This document shows positions 32,086 to 41,593 of a stretch of DNA of 64,000 nucleotides, in pieces. The notes under the pieces are model-generated. The model made no database searches and was not told the DNA's origin. It saw nothing but the letters and a program-made list of their open reading frames with translations. The stretch spans positions 1-64,000 of the forward strand of contig JAKSRR010000015.1 in the NCBI GenBank assembly GCA_024403455.1, written 5' to 3'. The stretch is from Lachnospiraceae bacterium. Its GTDB lineage: Bacteria; Bacillota; Clostridia; Lachnospirales; Lachnospiraceae. Position numbers and translations under genes: made by a program. How positions within the stretch are numbered: position 1 is the first letter of the stretch; each line of letters begins with the position of its first letter.

Positions 32086-33197
32086 TTGGTTTACCCAATG
32101 TTGGAAAATCTACTTTATTTAATGCAATTACAGGTACTGCAAATGCACAGGCAGCGAACTATCCTTTCTGTACCATTGAACCCAATAATGGTATTGTCGC
32201 TGTACCAGATGAGAGACTGGATAAGCTGGCAGAACATTGGCAGACCGATAAGAAGACACCTGCAGTTGTAGAATTTGTTGATATTGCAGGCTTAGTGAAG
32301 GGTGCTAGTAAAGGTGCAGGTCTTGGAAATAAGTTCCTTGGTCATATCAGAGAATGTGATGCCATCATTCATGTGGTGCGCTGCTTTGATAATGAAAAGA
32401 TTATGCACGTGGTAGAGGATGCAACCAAGGCGGTTCCGGTAGATCCTGCTGGTGATATGGAATGTATCGATATGGAGCTGTTATTTGCTGATATGGAGAT
32501 GGTTGAGAATCGTCTTGCAAAGACCATCAAAGCATCGAAAACAGGTAACAAGGTAGCAAAGGAAGAAGCAGAATTCCTTGAGAAATTAAAGGAACACTTA
32601 GAAGCTGGTAAGAATGCTCGTACCTTTGAATTTGATCCTAAAAATGAAGTACAGGCGACTGCCATGAAGGAGATGGGACTTCTTTCTGGTAAGAGCATTA
32701 TCTATGCATGCAATATGGATGACGATGGCGTAGCAGATCCTACTGCAAATAAGTATTATCAGATTGTAAAAACAAAGGCAGAAGAGGAAGGCTCCGGTGT
32801 GATTCCGATTTGTGCAAAGACAGAAGAGGAACTTTCTGAGCTGGATGATGAAGAAAAGAAAGTGTTTATGGAAGATTTAGGACTGGCAGAGTCTGGACTA
32901 GATAAGCTGATTAAAGCTAGCTATAAGCTGCTTGGGTTAATCTCTTTCTTAACGGACGGAAAGAAGGAGTGCCGTGCATGGACCATCAAGGAAGGAACCA
33001 AAGCACCACAGGCGGCTGGAAAGATTCACTCTGATTTTGAAAGAGGATTTATCCGTGCGCAGGTTATTGCTTACAATGATCTTGTGGATGCAGATTTTGA
33101 TTATCTTGCTGTAAGAAACAAGGGGCAGCAGCGTACAGAGGGTAAAGAGTATGTTGTCAATGATGGCGATATCATTGAATTCTTATTTAATGTATAA
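32070..33197 (+). CDS. ychF: Ribosome-binding ATPase YchF (Obg-like)
   Basis: A conserved P-loop protein of the Obg group that prefers ATP and binds ribosomes; linked to translation and oxidative stress control. 375 residues: Walker A GLPNVGKST (about 6-14), FVDIAGLVKGASKGAGLGNKFL (G3 and switch region, about 67 onward), a coiled-coil insert (about 125-200), a changed G4 that gives ATP preference, and a C-terminal TGS domain (AWTIKEGTKAPQAAGKIH to the end). The protein sequence is intact despite the insertion, since the att core restores the first codons. Its promoter must now come from element sequence, perhaps by read-through from int. Confidence 0.95.
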   Translation: MKLGIVGLPNVGKSTLFNAITGTANAQAANYPFCTIEPNNGIVAVPDERLDKLAEHWQTDKKTPAVVEFVDIAGLVKGASKGAGLGNKFLGHIRECDAIIHVVRCFDNEKIMHVVEDATKAVPVDPAGDMECIDMELLFADMEMVENRLAKTIKASKTGNKVAKEEAEFLEKLKEHLEAGKNARTFEFDPKNEVQATAMKEMGLLSGKSIIYACNMDDDGVADPTANKYYQIVKTKAEEEGSGVIPICAKTEEELSELDDEEKKVFMEDLGLAESGLDKLIKASYKLLGLISFLTDGKKECRAWTIKEGTKAPQAAGKIHSDFERGFIRAQVIAYNDLVDADFDYLAVRNKGQQRTEGKEYVVNDGDIIEFLFNV

Positions 33198-33208
33198 GGA
33201 GAATTAGA

Positions 33209-34159
33209 ATGCCTGATCAAATGGGTGGTGGGGATATTGCATTCCCAGGACTTGGAATTTATCTAGAAGACGTACCCCAGGGATTTCATATTTTTGGTTT
33301 CTATGTAGCTTTTTATGGGCTGATCATCGGAATTGGTGTTGTGCTGGCATTCTTAACCATTAGTCATTTGGCGAAGAAGTATAAGCATAATCCAGATGAT
33401 TACTATCTGTTAGGATGCTTCTTAGTGCTGTTTGGTGTGCTGGGAGCACGACTCTACTACGTCATCTTCTCTTGGGATTATTACAAACATCACTTATCGA
33501 GTATCTTCAATATAAGACAGGGCGGACTGGCGATTTATGGTGGTATCATTGCGGGACTTCTTGTGATTATAGTATGGTGCAAGATTAAGAAAAGAAAGAT
33601 TCCCCAGGTTGGTGATATCGTTGTGCCGGGGGTGTTAGTCGGACAGATCCTTGGTCGTTGGGGGAATTTCTTCAATCGAGAGGTGTTTGGAACTTACTCG
33701 GATTCCTTTTTGGCCATGCGCCTTCCGGTGGAAGCGGTTCGTGCGGAAGATATTGATGAAGCGATTCGTGCACACATGGAACCAGGTACGAATTATATTC
33801 AGGTACATCCGACATTCTTATATGAAAGTCTATATAATTTAGTGCTGTTCATACTGATTATGATCTTCCATAAGAAGAAAAAGTTTAATGGCGAAGTGAT
33901 GCTTTGGTATTTTGGCGGCTACGGTATTGGACGTTTTGTGATTGAAGGCATTCGAACAGACCGTTTGCTTATCGGACATACGAATATCGCCGTATCCCAG
34001 CTATTAGGGATTGTGCTGTTTGCGGCTGCGCTAATTATCGATGTGGTGGTTCGCATTCTTATGAAGAAAAAAGGTATTACGAAAGCGGATGAGCAGGAGC
34101 TTGTAACAGAAGCAGCAGAGGAAACGGAAACTGTGAAAGCGACTTCAGAAGAAGTATAG
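33209..34159 (+). CDS. lgt: Prolipoprotein diacylglyceryl transferase
   Basis: Transfers diacylglycerol from phosphatidylglycerol to the lipobox cysteine of prolipoproteins, in the membrane. 316 residues with about seven membrane helices. It has the Lgt signature GRWGNFFNREVFG (about 150-162), GARLYYVIF, and an HPTFLYES segment near 205. The C-terminal 30 residues are a charged tail that many family members lack. RBS AAGGAG. It is 11 bases after ychF, hence the same operon. Confidence 0.94.
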   Translation: MPDQMGGGDIAFPGLGIYLEDVPQGFHIFGFYVAFYGLIIGIGVVLAFLTISHLAKKYKHNPDDYYLLGCFLVLFGVLGARLYYVIFSWDYYKHHLSSIFNIRQGGLAIYGGIIAGLLVIIVWCKIKKRKIPQVGDIVVPGVLVGQILGRWGNFFNREVFGTYSDSFLAMRLPVEAVRAEDIDEAIRAHMEPGTNYIQVHPTFLYESLYNLVLFILIMIFHKKKKFNGEVMLWYFGGYGIGRFVIEGIRTDRLLIGHTNIAVSQLLGIVLFAAALIIDVVVRILMKKKGITKADEQELVTEAAEETETVKATSEEV

Positions 34160-34182
34160 GGAAAAAGAACAAAATCATGCAG

Positions 34183-34208
34183 AAAGGAGCCTAAGGGCTC
34201 CTTTTTTT
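34183..34208 (+). terminator. Rho-independent terminator after lgt
   Basis: AAAGGAGCC pairs with GGCTCCTTT around TAAG, followed by a T-run. It separates ychF-lgt from the division cluster. Confidence 0.92.
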
Positions 34209-34264
34209 GATGCGGAAATGACTGTTCGCAACACCAAAATGTTTTTGAAATGCCCTTTATTTTG

Positions 34265-34293
34265 TTGCTTTTTCCACTAAAAATGTGTAAAAT
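34265..34293 (+). promoter_or_regulatory. Promoter of the mraZ division cluster
   Basis: TTGCTT (34265-34270) and TAAAAT (34288-34293) with a 17-base spacer, directly ahead of the MraZ repeat boxes. Confidence 0.6.
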
Positions 34294-34298
34294 AATCA

Positions 34299-34338
34299 TA
34301 AAAGTGGTGAAAAATGTCACAAAAGGGTGAAAAGTGGT
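34299..34338 (+). promoter_or_regulatory. MraZ operator: four repeats at 10-base spacing
   Basis: Four 10-base units in a row, three close to AAAAGTGGTG (the first and last identical) and one more divergent (AAAAATGTCA). MraZ is known to bind direct GTG-rich repeats with 10-base phasing upstream of its own gene. The last units also hold the ribosome site (AAGGGTGA) and the start codon, so binding would cover translation signals too. Confidence 0.8.
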
Positions 34339-34780
34339 GTTTAAAGGCGAATTTACACACGCAATGGATGCAAAAGGAAGAATTATTATTCCGGCGAAGC
34401 TAAGAGAACAGCTTACCGGTTCTTTTGTTGTGTGCAAGGGCTTAGATAACTGCTTATGGCTCTTGGAAGAGGCTGAGTGGCAGCGTATTGTAGACGCTCT
34501 GAATGCACTTCCGTTTACGGTGAAGGAAGCACGAACCCTGGTACGTTTTTTAATGGCTGGTGCCATTGATGGAGAAATGGATAAGCAGGGGCGTGTGCTT
34601 TTGTCTCAGGCACTACGAGATCATGGATGCTTGAACGCTGGTGAGGATGTAGTATTTGCTGGCGTAGGTAATAAAGTGGAAATCTGGAACAAAGAGAAGT
34701 ATGCGGATGCAGCAGTGTTAGATGATACATCTATGGATGCTGTTGCTGAAAAACTGAGTGAGATGGGTATCAGGTTATAA
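34337..34780 (+). CDS. mraZ: Transcriptional regulator MraZ
   Basis: A ring-forming DNA-binding protein of 147 residues that controls the division and cell wall (dcw) cluster. Two SpoVT/AbrB-type halves: [23 protein letters not shown] (about 2-24) and [16 protein letters not shown] (about 78-93). I used the second of two adjacent GTG codons (34334, 34337) because the family begins M-F-x-G-E. The repeat boxes over its start suggest autoregulation. Confidence 0.94.
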   Translation: MFKGEFTHAMDAKGRIIIPAKLREQLTGSFVVCKGLDNCLWLLEEAEWQRIVDALNALPFTVKEARTLVRFLMAGAIDGEMDKQGRVLLSQALRDHGCLNAGEDVVFAGVGNKVEIWNKEKYADAAVLDDTSMDAVAEKLSEMGIRL

Positions 34781-34781
34781 C

Positions 34782-35735
34782 ATGGCAGAAGAGATTACGT
34801 TCAACCATGCCCCAGTACTTTTGGAAGAGGTTCTGGAAGGATTAGACATTAAAGAAAATGGCTCCTACATGGATGGAACATTAGGGGGCGCAGGACATTC
34901 TTCAGAGATTGCTGCCAGGTTAGGGGAAGGCGGCAAGCTATATGGATTTGACCAGGATGCTACAGCCATCGAAGTTTCAACAAGACGCCTGGAAAAGTTT
35001 GGCGAAAAGATTTCTATCCATCGTTCTAATTATAGAGATGCAGTCAGCATTTTAAAGAGCGAAGGTGTGACGGGAGTGGATGGGATTCTTCTGGATTTGG
35101 GCGTTTCCTCTTATCAGTTAGATACGCCGGAAAGAGGTTTTTCTTATCAGCATGATGCACCATTAGATATGCGCATGGATCAAAGAAATCCGTTGTCTGC
35201 CGCAGAAGTAGTCAATGGTTATGACGAGATGCAGTTATTCCGTATCATTAGGGACTATGGTGAAGATAAATTCGCAAAGAATATTGCTAAACATATTGTG
35301 AAAGCAAGGGCAGAGAAGCCGATTGAAACGACCTTTGAATTAAATGAAATTATAAAGGCGGCTATTCCGGCGAAGATGCGAGCGGAAGGTGGACATCCCA
35401 GTAAAAGAACCTTTCAGGCGATTCGCATTGAGTGCAACAAGGAACTGGAAGTATTGACGGATGCACTGACAGAGATGATTGATTTCTTGCGTCCTGGTGG
35501 ACGATTTGCAATCATAACGTTCCAATCTTTGGAAGATCGTATTGTAAAGAATGCCTTTCGCGATACGGTAAATCCCTGCACATGTCCGCCGAGTTTTCCA
35601 GTATGTGTATGCGGTAAAAAGTCAAAGGGCAGGCTAGTGAATCATAAACCGATTATCTCGGGAGAAGAAGAGTTAAATGCAAACTCTCGTGCCAAGAGTG
35701 CAAAACTACGAGTTTTTGAAAAATGTAAAGAATAG
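34782..35735 (+). CDS. rsmH: 16S rRNA (cytosine1402-N4)-methyltransferase
   Basis: Methylates N4 of C1402 in the decoding centre. 317 residues: [13 protein letters not shown] (about 8-20), the AdoMet motif [21 protein letters not shown] and [17 protein letters not shown], and the C-terminal [11 protein letters not shown]. Four cysteines in [15 protein letters not shown] are typical of the Firmicutes type. It starts 1 base after mraZ; a weak ribosome site and the overlap suggest coupling. Confidence 0.95.
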   Translation: MAEEITFNHAPVLLEEVLEGLDIKENGSYMDGTLGGAGHSSEIAARLGEGGKLYGFDQDATAIEVSTRRLEKFGEKISIHRSNYRDAVSILKSEGVTGVDGILLDLGVSSYQLDTPERGFSYQHDAPLDMRMDQRNPLSAAEVVNGYDEMQLFRIIRDYGEDKFAKNIAKHIVKARAEKPIETTFELNEIIKAAIPAKMRAEGGHPSKRTFQAIRIECNKELEVLTDALTEMIDFLRPGGRFAIITFQSLEDRIVKNAFRDTVNPCTCPPSFPVCVCGKKSKGRLVNHKPIISGEEELNANSRAKSAKLRVFEKCKE

Positions 35736-35746
35736 AGGAAGATAAC

Positions 35747-36169
35747 GTGGCAGGAATTTATAGAATTGATGGTAGTGTAGTGCGTAAAGAAGAGGAATCT
35801 ACCAGAAATCTTCATAGTGTAAAGAAAGCATCTACCAAAAGGAAGAGTGCTGTATCTTTTGTTGGCGGTGTGGCACTTCTTATTATGACGGCAGTGGCAA
35901 TCGTTGGTTTTGCGCGTTTTATTAAAGCGCAGTCTGATGTAACCAATCTTAGAGAGGATTTAGCAAGAGTCAATGCGCAATACGAAGCTAAGAAGCTGGA
36001 GAATGATCTCTACGAGAAGCGTATTGAGAGCAACATTAACCTTGCAAATATTGAACAGATTGCAATGACAGAGCTGGGAATGACTTTAGCAGGTGCGGGT
36101 CAGATCGAGTTCTACGACAGCGATATGGAAGATTATGTGAAACAGTATGAAAATCTTCCTGGAAACTAA
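35747..36169 (+). CDS. ftsL: Cell division protein FtsL (FtsL/DivIC type)
   Basis: A 140-residue bitopic membrane protein: a basic cytosolic N-terminus (about 1-45), one membrane helix (VGGVALLIMTAVAIVGFA, about 45-62) and an outer coiled coil (about 65-110). Its place between rsmH and the penicillin-binding protein gene identifies it more than its sequence does. The start is GTG behind GAGGAAG. It would link the septal synthase to DivIB/DivIC. Confidence 0.85.
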   Translation: MAGIYRIDGSVVRKEEESTRNLHSVKKASTKRKSAVSFVGGVALLIMTAVAIVGFARFIKAQSDVTNLREDLARVNAQYEAKKLENDLYEKRIESNINLANIEQIAMTELGMTLAGAGQIEFYDSDMEDYVKQYENLPGN

Positions 36170-36181
36170 GGAACAAAGACA

Positions 36182-38407
36182 TTGAAATTTCCATTCCCAT
36201 TTAAGAAGAATTCGGAAGAAACTCCCAAAAAGAAGAAACCGAAGGTTAGAATTAAATATAGTGAGCGTTTGCAAAACTACATGGTCATGAAACTGAATGT
36301 TTTTGCCATCGTAGTTTTGATTCTTTTTGTTGTTTTGACGGCACGCCTTTTAAAAATAACTTCGGAAAAAGGTGAGCAGTATAAAAAGCAGGTGTTGTCG
36401 CAGCAAAAATATGACAGCAAAATCATTCCTTATCAGCGCGGTTCCATATTAGATCGTAATGGTACACTGCTTGCCTACAGTGAGCAGGTATACAATATCA
36501 TTCTGGATAGTTCCATGTTTAAAAGTGAAAAGGGCCAGGAAGAACTGGAACCCACGCTGGCAGCACTTCGTGATTGTTTTGGACTGGATATCGCAGATGT
36601 TCGTAATTTCATTGTAAATAATCCTGATTCTAAATATCACATTTTAAAGAAGCGTGTGACCCAGGATGTTAAGGATTCCTACGAACTGCTTCGTGATGCA
36701 GAAGAAAGCCAGATTACAAGGAATGGTATTTGGTTTGAAAGTGAATTTAAGCGATTTTATCCCAATGGTTCCTTAGCGGCAGATGTGATTGGATTTACTA
36801 CCAGAGATGGTATTGGTCAGTATGGTTTGGAAGAATACTACAATGATGTTCTTGCGGGAAATAACGGACGTGAATATGGCTATCTTTCTGGTGATAATGC
36901 GTTAGAAAGAACCATTATTCCGGCGGAAAATGGATATTCTATCGTGTCCACCATTGATGCACATATCCAGCAGATTTGCGAAGAGAATTTAGTCGCGTTC
37001 AACGAGGCGCATCGCGGTGAGTACCGTGAGGGAGAAGATGGTGCGAATAATAGTGCTGTCATCATTATGGATGTAAATACGGGGGAAGTTTTGGCTATGG
37101 CCAGCTATCCCTTCTATAACCTAAATGATCCCTATGATTTATCCCATATCTATACACAGGAAGACTTAGCATTAATGGAAACAGAAGGAACGCTGATGGA
37201 GGCGCGTAACGAGGTTTGGAAGAACTTCTGTATTAGCCAGTCCTACGAGCCAGGTTCCGTAAGTAAGACGTTTACCATTGCTGGTGGTATCGACTGTGGA
37301 GCACTGCATGATGGGGATGAATATTATTGTCCGGGTTATATAAGTCTGGGCGAGGGTACTGGTGTTACCATTCACTGTCATAATCGATATGGTGAAGGTG
37401 CATTAACTACCCAGAGTGCATTGGAGCAGTCTTGTAACGTAAGTCTTGTTATGATGAATAACAAGATTGGAAAGAAGCGATTCCTAGAGTACTTCAAGAA
37501 TTTTAATTTTGGCTTAAAGACAAACATTGATTTGGCAGGAGAGATGCGTACTGCAGGACTAGTATTTAATGAGGACACCATGCGTTACTCGGAGCTAGCA
37601 ACGGCATCCTTTGGACAAGGTTTCAATGTTACGATGATTGAAGAAATATCAGCATTCTGTTCTGTGGTTAATGGCGGATATTATCGCCAGCCACATATGG
37701 TCTCCAAGATTGTTGACGAGGATGGAGCTACTGTACAGAATATTGATCCAGTGCTCCTGAGACAGCCGATTTCGGAATCTACCTCTGAATTAATGCGTCA
37801 GTATCTCATCGGCGTTGTAGAGAATGGTACTGGTAAATATGCAAGACCGGCAGGATACAGAATTGGTGGAAAGACCGGTACGGCAGAACACTCTGGTGAA
37901 GGAAAGACAGACTACGTTATTTCATTCATGGGATTTGCACCGGCGAATGATCCGCAGATTGCAATATATGTTGTTATTGATAGACCGAACGTTGCCAGCC
38001 AGGATACGGCTACAAGATATGCATGTTTACTGTGCAGAGAGATTTTGCAGGATGTTCTTCCTTATAAGCATATTTTCATGACAGAAGTATTAACCAGTGA
38101 AGAGCAGAAGAGACTGCAGGAAGGTACAGCGCATGGTAACGCTGTTGCAATTCCAGAAGTGGTGCCTGAAGAGACGGATACAGAGGAAAGTACCGACACC
38201 TCTGACGTGCCTGTATATGAACTGGAACTGAACGTTATTATTGATAAGAACACTGGATATGCAATTGATCCTTCTACAGGAGAATATCTGGATCCTGATA
38301 CGGGCAGACCCATTAATGGAACGTCTGGTATTATTCAAGATGAGAATGGAAACAATGTTAACGTCACCCCTGGTGGTGTTCCAGTAGATGATAATAGTCC
38401 CTTCTAA
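36182..38407 (+). CDS. Class B penicillin-binding protein (FtsI / SpoVD-type transpeptidase)
   Basis: Cross-links peptidoglycan at the septum. 741 residues: short cytosolic part, one membrane anchor (about 38-62), dimerisation domain, and transpeptidase domain with SVSK (active Ser in EPGSVSKTF, about 360), SCN (about 421) and KTGT (about 563). The start is TTG at 36182 behind AAGGA. The C-terminus has no PASTA domain; instead about 110 residues rich in Glu, Asp, Thr and Gly (after about 630) form a probably disordered outer tail. FtsI versus sporulation SpoVD cannot be separated here; PASTA domains of SpoVD are lacking, favouring FtsI. Confidence 0.92.
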   Translation: MKFPFPFKKNSEETPKKKKPKVRIKYSERLQNYMVMKLNVFAIVVLILFVVLTARLLKITSEKGEQYKKQVLSQQKYDSKIIPYQRGSILDRNGTLLAYSEQVYNIILDSSMFKSEKGQEELEPTLAALRDCFGLDIADVRNFIVNNPDSKYHILKKRVTQDVKDSYELLRDAEESQITRNGIWFESEFKRFYPNGSLAADVIGFTTRDGIGQYGLEEYYNDVLAGNNGREYGYLSGDNALERTIIPAENGYSIVSTIDAHIQQICEENLVAFNEAHRGEYREGEDGANNSAVIIMDVNTGEVLAMASYPFYNLNDPYDLSHIYTQEDLALMETEGTLMEARNEVWKNFCISQSYEPGSVSKTFTIAGGIDCGALHDGDEYYCPGYISLGEGTGVTIHCHNRYGEGALTTQSALEQSCNVSLVMMNNKIGKKRFLEYFKNFNFGLKTNIDLAGEMRTAGLVFNEDTMRYSELATASFGQGFNVTMIEEISAFCSVVNGGYYRQPHMVSKIVDEDGATVQNIDPVLLRQPISESTSELMRQYLIGVVENGTGKYARPAGYRIGGKTGTAEHSGEGKTDYVISFMGFAPANDPQIAIYVVIDRPNVASQDTATRYACLLCREILQDVLPYKHIFMTEVLTSEEQKRLQEGTAHGNAVAIPEVVPEETDTEESTDTSDVPVYELELNVIIDKNTGYAIDPSTGEYLDPDTGRPINGTSGIIQDENGNNVNVTPGGVPVDDNSPF

Positions 38408-38435
38408 AAAAGGTGAGATAAGAGGAGTTAGATCG

Positions 38436-39395
38436 ATGGTAAAAGATATGATTTTTGCGACAATCATTGCCTTTGCAATTGCAGCAATTCTTGGACCGGT
38501 AACCATTCCGTTTTTGAGAAAACTAAAGATTGGTCAGACAGTTCGCGAAGAGGGATTAGAAAGTCACTATAAAAAGAATGGTACTCCCACCATGGGTGGT
38601 ATCATGATTATCATCGCTGTACTAGTAAGTTCTTTGATTTTCGTCAGAAATTATCCTACGACCTATCCTATTTTATTCCTTACCGTTGGATTTGGACTAG
38701 TTGGATTTTTGGACGATTATATTAAGGTAGTAAAGAAAAGATCCATGGGACTTCGTTCCTGGCAGAAGATGGGAATGCAGTTCCTAATTACTGGAGCCTT
38801 TTGCTTTTATACCATGAAGGTGCAGAACTGGGATCTTGCGATGAAGGTTCCCTTTGCCAATGGAGTCGTAATTGATTTCAAATGGGCTACCATTCCGATG
38901 ATGTTTCTGGTTATTTTGGGAACAGATACGGGAACCAACTTTACCGATGGGTTGGATGGATTGGCAAGCTCCGTTACGGCAGTGATTGCAGCCTTCTTTG
39001 CATTAGCTGCGATTCGCTTTAATAATCCTGTGGCACCTATTTGCGGAGCAGTGTTAGGTGGCCTCTTCGGGTTCTTATTATTCAATGCGCATCCTGCCAA
39101 GGTATTTATGGGAGATACCGGTGCGCTTGCGCTGGGTGGTTTTGTTGCTGGTACGGCCTATGCACTGCAAATGCCGTTATTCATTCTGATTGTAGGTGTG
39201 ATTTACTTGATAGAAGTATTATCTGTAATGTTACAGGTTTCCTTCTTTAAAATTACACATGGTAAAAGAATCTTTAAGATGGCGCCCATTCATCATCATT
39301 TTGAAAAGTGTGGGTGGTCAGAAACGATGGTAGTAACCATCTTTAGTATTGTAACAATTTTATTCTGTATGATTGCTTGGCTTGGTGTGTGGTAA
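38436..39395 (+). CDS. mraY: Phospho-N-acetylmuramoyl-pentapeptide transferase
   Basis: Makes lipid I from UDP-MurNAc-pentapeptide and undecaprenyl phosphate. 319 residues, ten membrane helices. Family motifs: GTPTMGGI (about 49-56), FLDDYIKV, DTGTNFTDGLDGLA (about 168-181), FMGDTGALALG and the C-terminal APIHHHFEKCGW. ATG 38436 lies behind GAGGAG. Confidence 0.96.
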   Translation: MVKDMIFATIIAFAIAAILGPVTIPFLRKLKIGQTVREEGLESHYKKNGTPTMGGIMIIIAVLVSSLIFVRNYPTTYPILFLTVGFGLVGFLDDYIKVVKKRSMGLRSWQKMGMQFLITGAFCFYTMKVQNWDLAMKVPFANGVVIDFKWATIPMMFLVILGTDTGTNFTDGLDGLASSVTAVIAAFFALAAIRFNNPVAPICGAVLGGLFGFLLFNAHPAKVFMGDTGALALGGFVAGTAYALQMPLFILIVGVIYLIEVLSVMLQVSFFKITHGKRIFKMAPIHHHFEKCGWSETMVVTIFSIVTILFCMIAWLGVW

Positions 39396-39398
39396 GAA

Positions 39399-40655
39399 AT
39401 GTCATTTGTAGATGCAATTAAATCTTTAGGAACAAAAAAGAATACTGCGGAAGGCAGAAAAAGGACAAAGCTCAGAAGGGTAGGCAATAGCCTGGATGTT
39501 TCTTTGATTCTGATGACCTGCCTTCTTCTTGTGTTTGGGCTGTTAATGATTTACTCTGCTAGTTCTTATGAAGCAAATCTGGACTGGGGAGATAGTGCAT
39601 ATTACTTTAAAAAGCAGGCATTTGCGGTAATTCTTGGTTTATTTGCAATGGTAGGTATTGGGTTATTCATGCCGTCGAGATTGCCGGAACGTGTTTTACT
39701 ACCTATCATGTTTGTTGCATTTGGACTTGTGATGCTGCTTCCTGTCATTGGACATGCCTCCCATGGTGCAACCAGATGGATTCGTCTTGGCCCCTTATCC
39801 ATTCAGCCGGCAGAAATTGTGAAGGTGGCTATCATTATTTTTGAAGCTACATTTTTAACAAAATATATGCATACATTGCATACATGGAAGGGGTTTTTGT
39901 ATTCTCTGATAGTTCCCATTGTTGGACTCCTTTTTGTTCGTGTGTTTTCAAACAACCTTTCCAGTGGTTTGATTATTTTCCTGATTGGTCTAGGAATGGT
40001 ATTCATTGCTTCTTATGATTATAAGAAGTATGCGCTGGGGGTTTTAGGAATTCTGATTGTCGCAGTCATTATTTACTTTGCTTTATCAAAAGTAGAATAT
40101 AGTGGCGATAAGAAGGTGGACTTTAGAGGGGAGCGCTTGATTGCTTGGGTAAATCCGGAAGCACAGTCTGACGACCTTGGTTATCAGACCATGCAGTCTC
40201 TGTATGCCATTGGATCCGGTGGTTTAACCGGAAAGGGATTAGGGCAGAGCGTGCAGAAGATGAACTTCATACCAGAAGCGCAGAATGATATGATTTTCTC
40301 TATTATCTGTGAGGAACTTGGTCTGGTAGGAGCAATTATTGTCTTCCTTATGTATATAGGCTTAATTGGTCGCATGTATCTAATTGCCAGAAGCACCAGA
40401 GATTTATATAAGTCGTTGCTTGTGGTGGGCGTTATGATGCAGATTACCATTCAGGTGCTATTAAATGTGGCGGTGGTTACCAACACGATTCCCAATACCG
40501 GCGTTAGCCTTCCGTTCATTAGTTATGGTGGTTCCTCTGTTACGATTCTTCTGGCGGAGATTGGACTAGTCCTCGCGGTACAGCGTGAAAATGCCTACGA
40601 GGAAGACATTAGAATGAGAAAGCGTATGGAAGCCGAAGAGGCAGAAGAAGCATAA
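39399..40655 (+). CDS. ftsW: FtsW/RodA/SpoVE-type glycosyltransferase
   Basis: SEDS-family peptidoglycan polymerase, partner of the class B PBP encoded two genes upstream. 418 residues, about ten helices, with GASRWIRLG-like GATRWIRLGPLSIQPAE (about 125-141), PEAQNDMIFSIICEELG (about 289-305) and NTIPNTGVSLPFISYGGSS (about 363-381). It starts 3 bases after mraY. FtsW and SpoVE are not separable by sequence alone. Confidence 0.93.
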   Translation: MSFVDAIKSLGTKKNTAEGRKRTKLRRVGNSLDVSLILMTCLLLVFGLLMIYSASSYEANLDWGDSAYYFKKQAFAVILGLFAMVGIGLFMPSRLPERVLLPIMFVAFGLVMLLPVIGHASHGATRWIRLGPLSIQPAEIVKVAIIIFEATFLTKYMHTLHTWKGFLYSLIVPIVGLLFVRVFSNNLSSGLIIFLIGLGMVFIASYDYKKYALGVLGILIVAVIIYFALSKVEYSGDKKVDFRGERLIAWVNPEAQSDDLGYQTMQSLYAIGSGGLTGKGLGQSVQKMNFIPEAQNDMIFSIICEELGLVGAIIVFLMYIGLIGRMYLIARSTRDLYKSLLVVGVMMQITIQVLLNVAVVTNTIPNTGVSLPFISYGGSSVTILLAEIGLVLAVQRENAYEEDIRMRKRMEAEEAEEA

Positions 40656-40663
40656 AGGTGCGT

Positions 40664-41407
40664 ATGAAGACCGACTTTGCATTGCAGAAAAGTATTCATA
40701 AAAAAATAGCCATTTGTATTGCCCTGGGACTTTTGCTAGCAGCGGTAATTATCATCAACGTACTTTTGGAAAAATACAGGATTACCACTGTATATGTAGA
40801 AGGAAACGAACACTACACAGCAGCCCAGATTCGATCCTTTGTGGAAACAGGAAAGTTTGGAGACAATTCGATTTACCTTTCCATGAAGTATAGAAACAAA
40901 AGTATTACGGACATCCCCTTTATTGAGAAGATGGATGTAGATGTGTGGGACAAAAATACCATTAAGATTACGGTGTATGAAAAGGCGCTGGCCGGTTATG
41001 TAGAATATCTTGATAAGTATATGTATTTTGACAGAGAGGGAATCGTCGTAGAGAGTTCTTCTCTGAAGACACCGGGAATCCCACTGGTCACGGGCCTATC
41101 CTTTGATCATTTCTTAATGAATGAACCTCTTCCGGTAGAAAATGAAAAGATATTTCAAACCATCCTTTCTGTAACCCAGCTTTTGAATAAGTATGAGATT
41201 GTAACAGATAGAATCTATTTTGATAGCCACTATGAGATGACATTGTACTTTGGTAAGGTCAGAGTGGCATTAGGTGATGATCGACTGATTGAAGAGAAGA
41301 TTCAACGGCTCTCTGCGATTCTTCCTTTATTAAAAGGAAAGCAGGGTGTGCTGAATATGAAGACGTACCAAACCGGTGATGAGGACTTAAAATTCGTGGT
41401 TGACTAA
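40664..41407 (+). CDS. divIB: Cell division protein DivIB/FtsQ
   Basis: A 247-residue bitopic protein of the divisome: short basic N-terminus, membrane helix (IAICIALGLLLAAVIIINVLL, about 14-34), POTRA domain (ITTVYVEGNEHYTAAQIRSF, about 40 onward) and a beta domain. ATG 40664 follows AAAGGTG; a GTG two codons earlier is possible. It ends the first part of the cluster; a fresh promoter precedes ftsZ. Confidence 0.9.
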   Translation: MKTDFALQKSIHKKIAICIALGLLLAAVIIINVLLEKYRITTVYVEGNEHYTAAQIRSFVETGKFGDNSIYLSMKYRNKSITDIPFIEKMDVDVWDKNTIKITVYEKALAGYVEYLDKYMYFDREGIVVESSSLKTPGIPLVTGLSFDHFLMNEPLPVENEKIFQTILSVTQLLNKYEIVTDRIYFDSHYEMTLYFGKVRVALGDDRLIEEKIQRLSAILPLLKGKQGVLNMKTYQTGDEDLKFVVD

Positions 41408-41487
41408 AAAGGTTAGTTAACCATAATAGGGAATGACTAAGGCGGTCAACGACCTATAAAAATGTTGCAAAAATTTGACAAAACATA

Positions 41488-41516
41488 TTGCATTCTTTCA
41501 GAAAAAGCCCTATTAT
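41488..41516 (+). promoter_or_regulatory. Promoter ahead of ftsZ
   Basis: TTGCAT (41488-41493) and TATTAT (41511-41516) with a 17-base spacer, 78 bases before the ftsZ start. A second possible -35 (TTGACA at 41475) lies close by. The 186-base gap otherwise holds a GGTTA-GT-TAACC palindrome near its start (41411-41422). Confidence 0.55.
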
Positions 41517-41593
41517 GTAGGATAGATTATGTAACTTTTGTGAAATAATGTGTTGAGACACAGTTTAAAGCATAGTGCAAGGAGGGAAAAGTC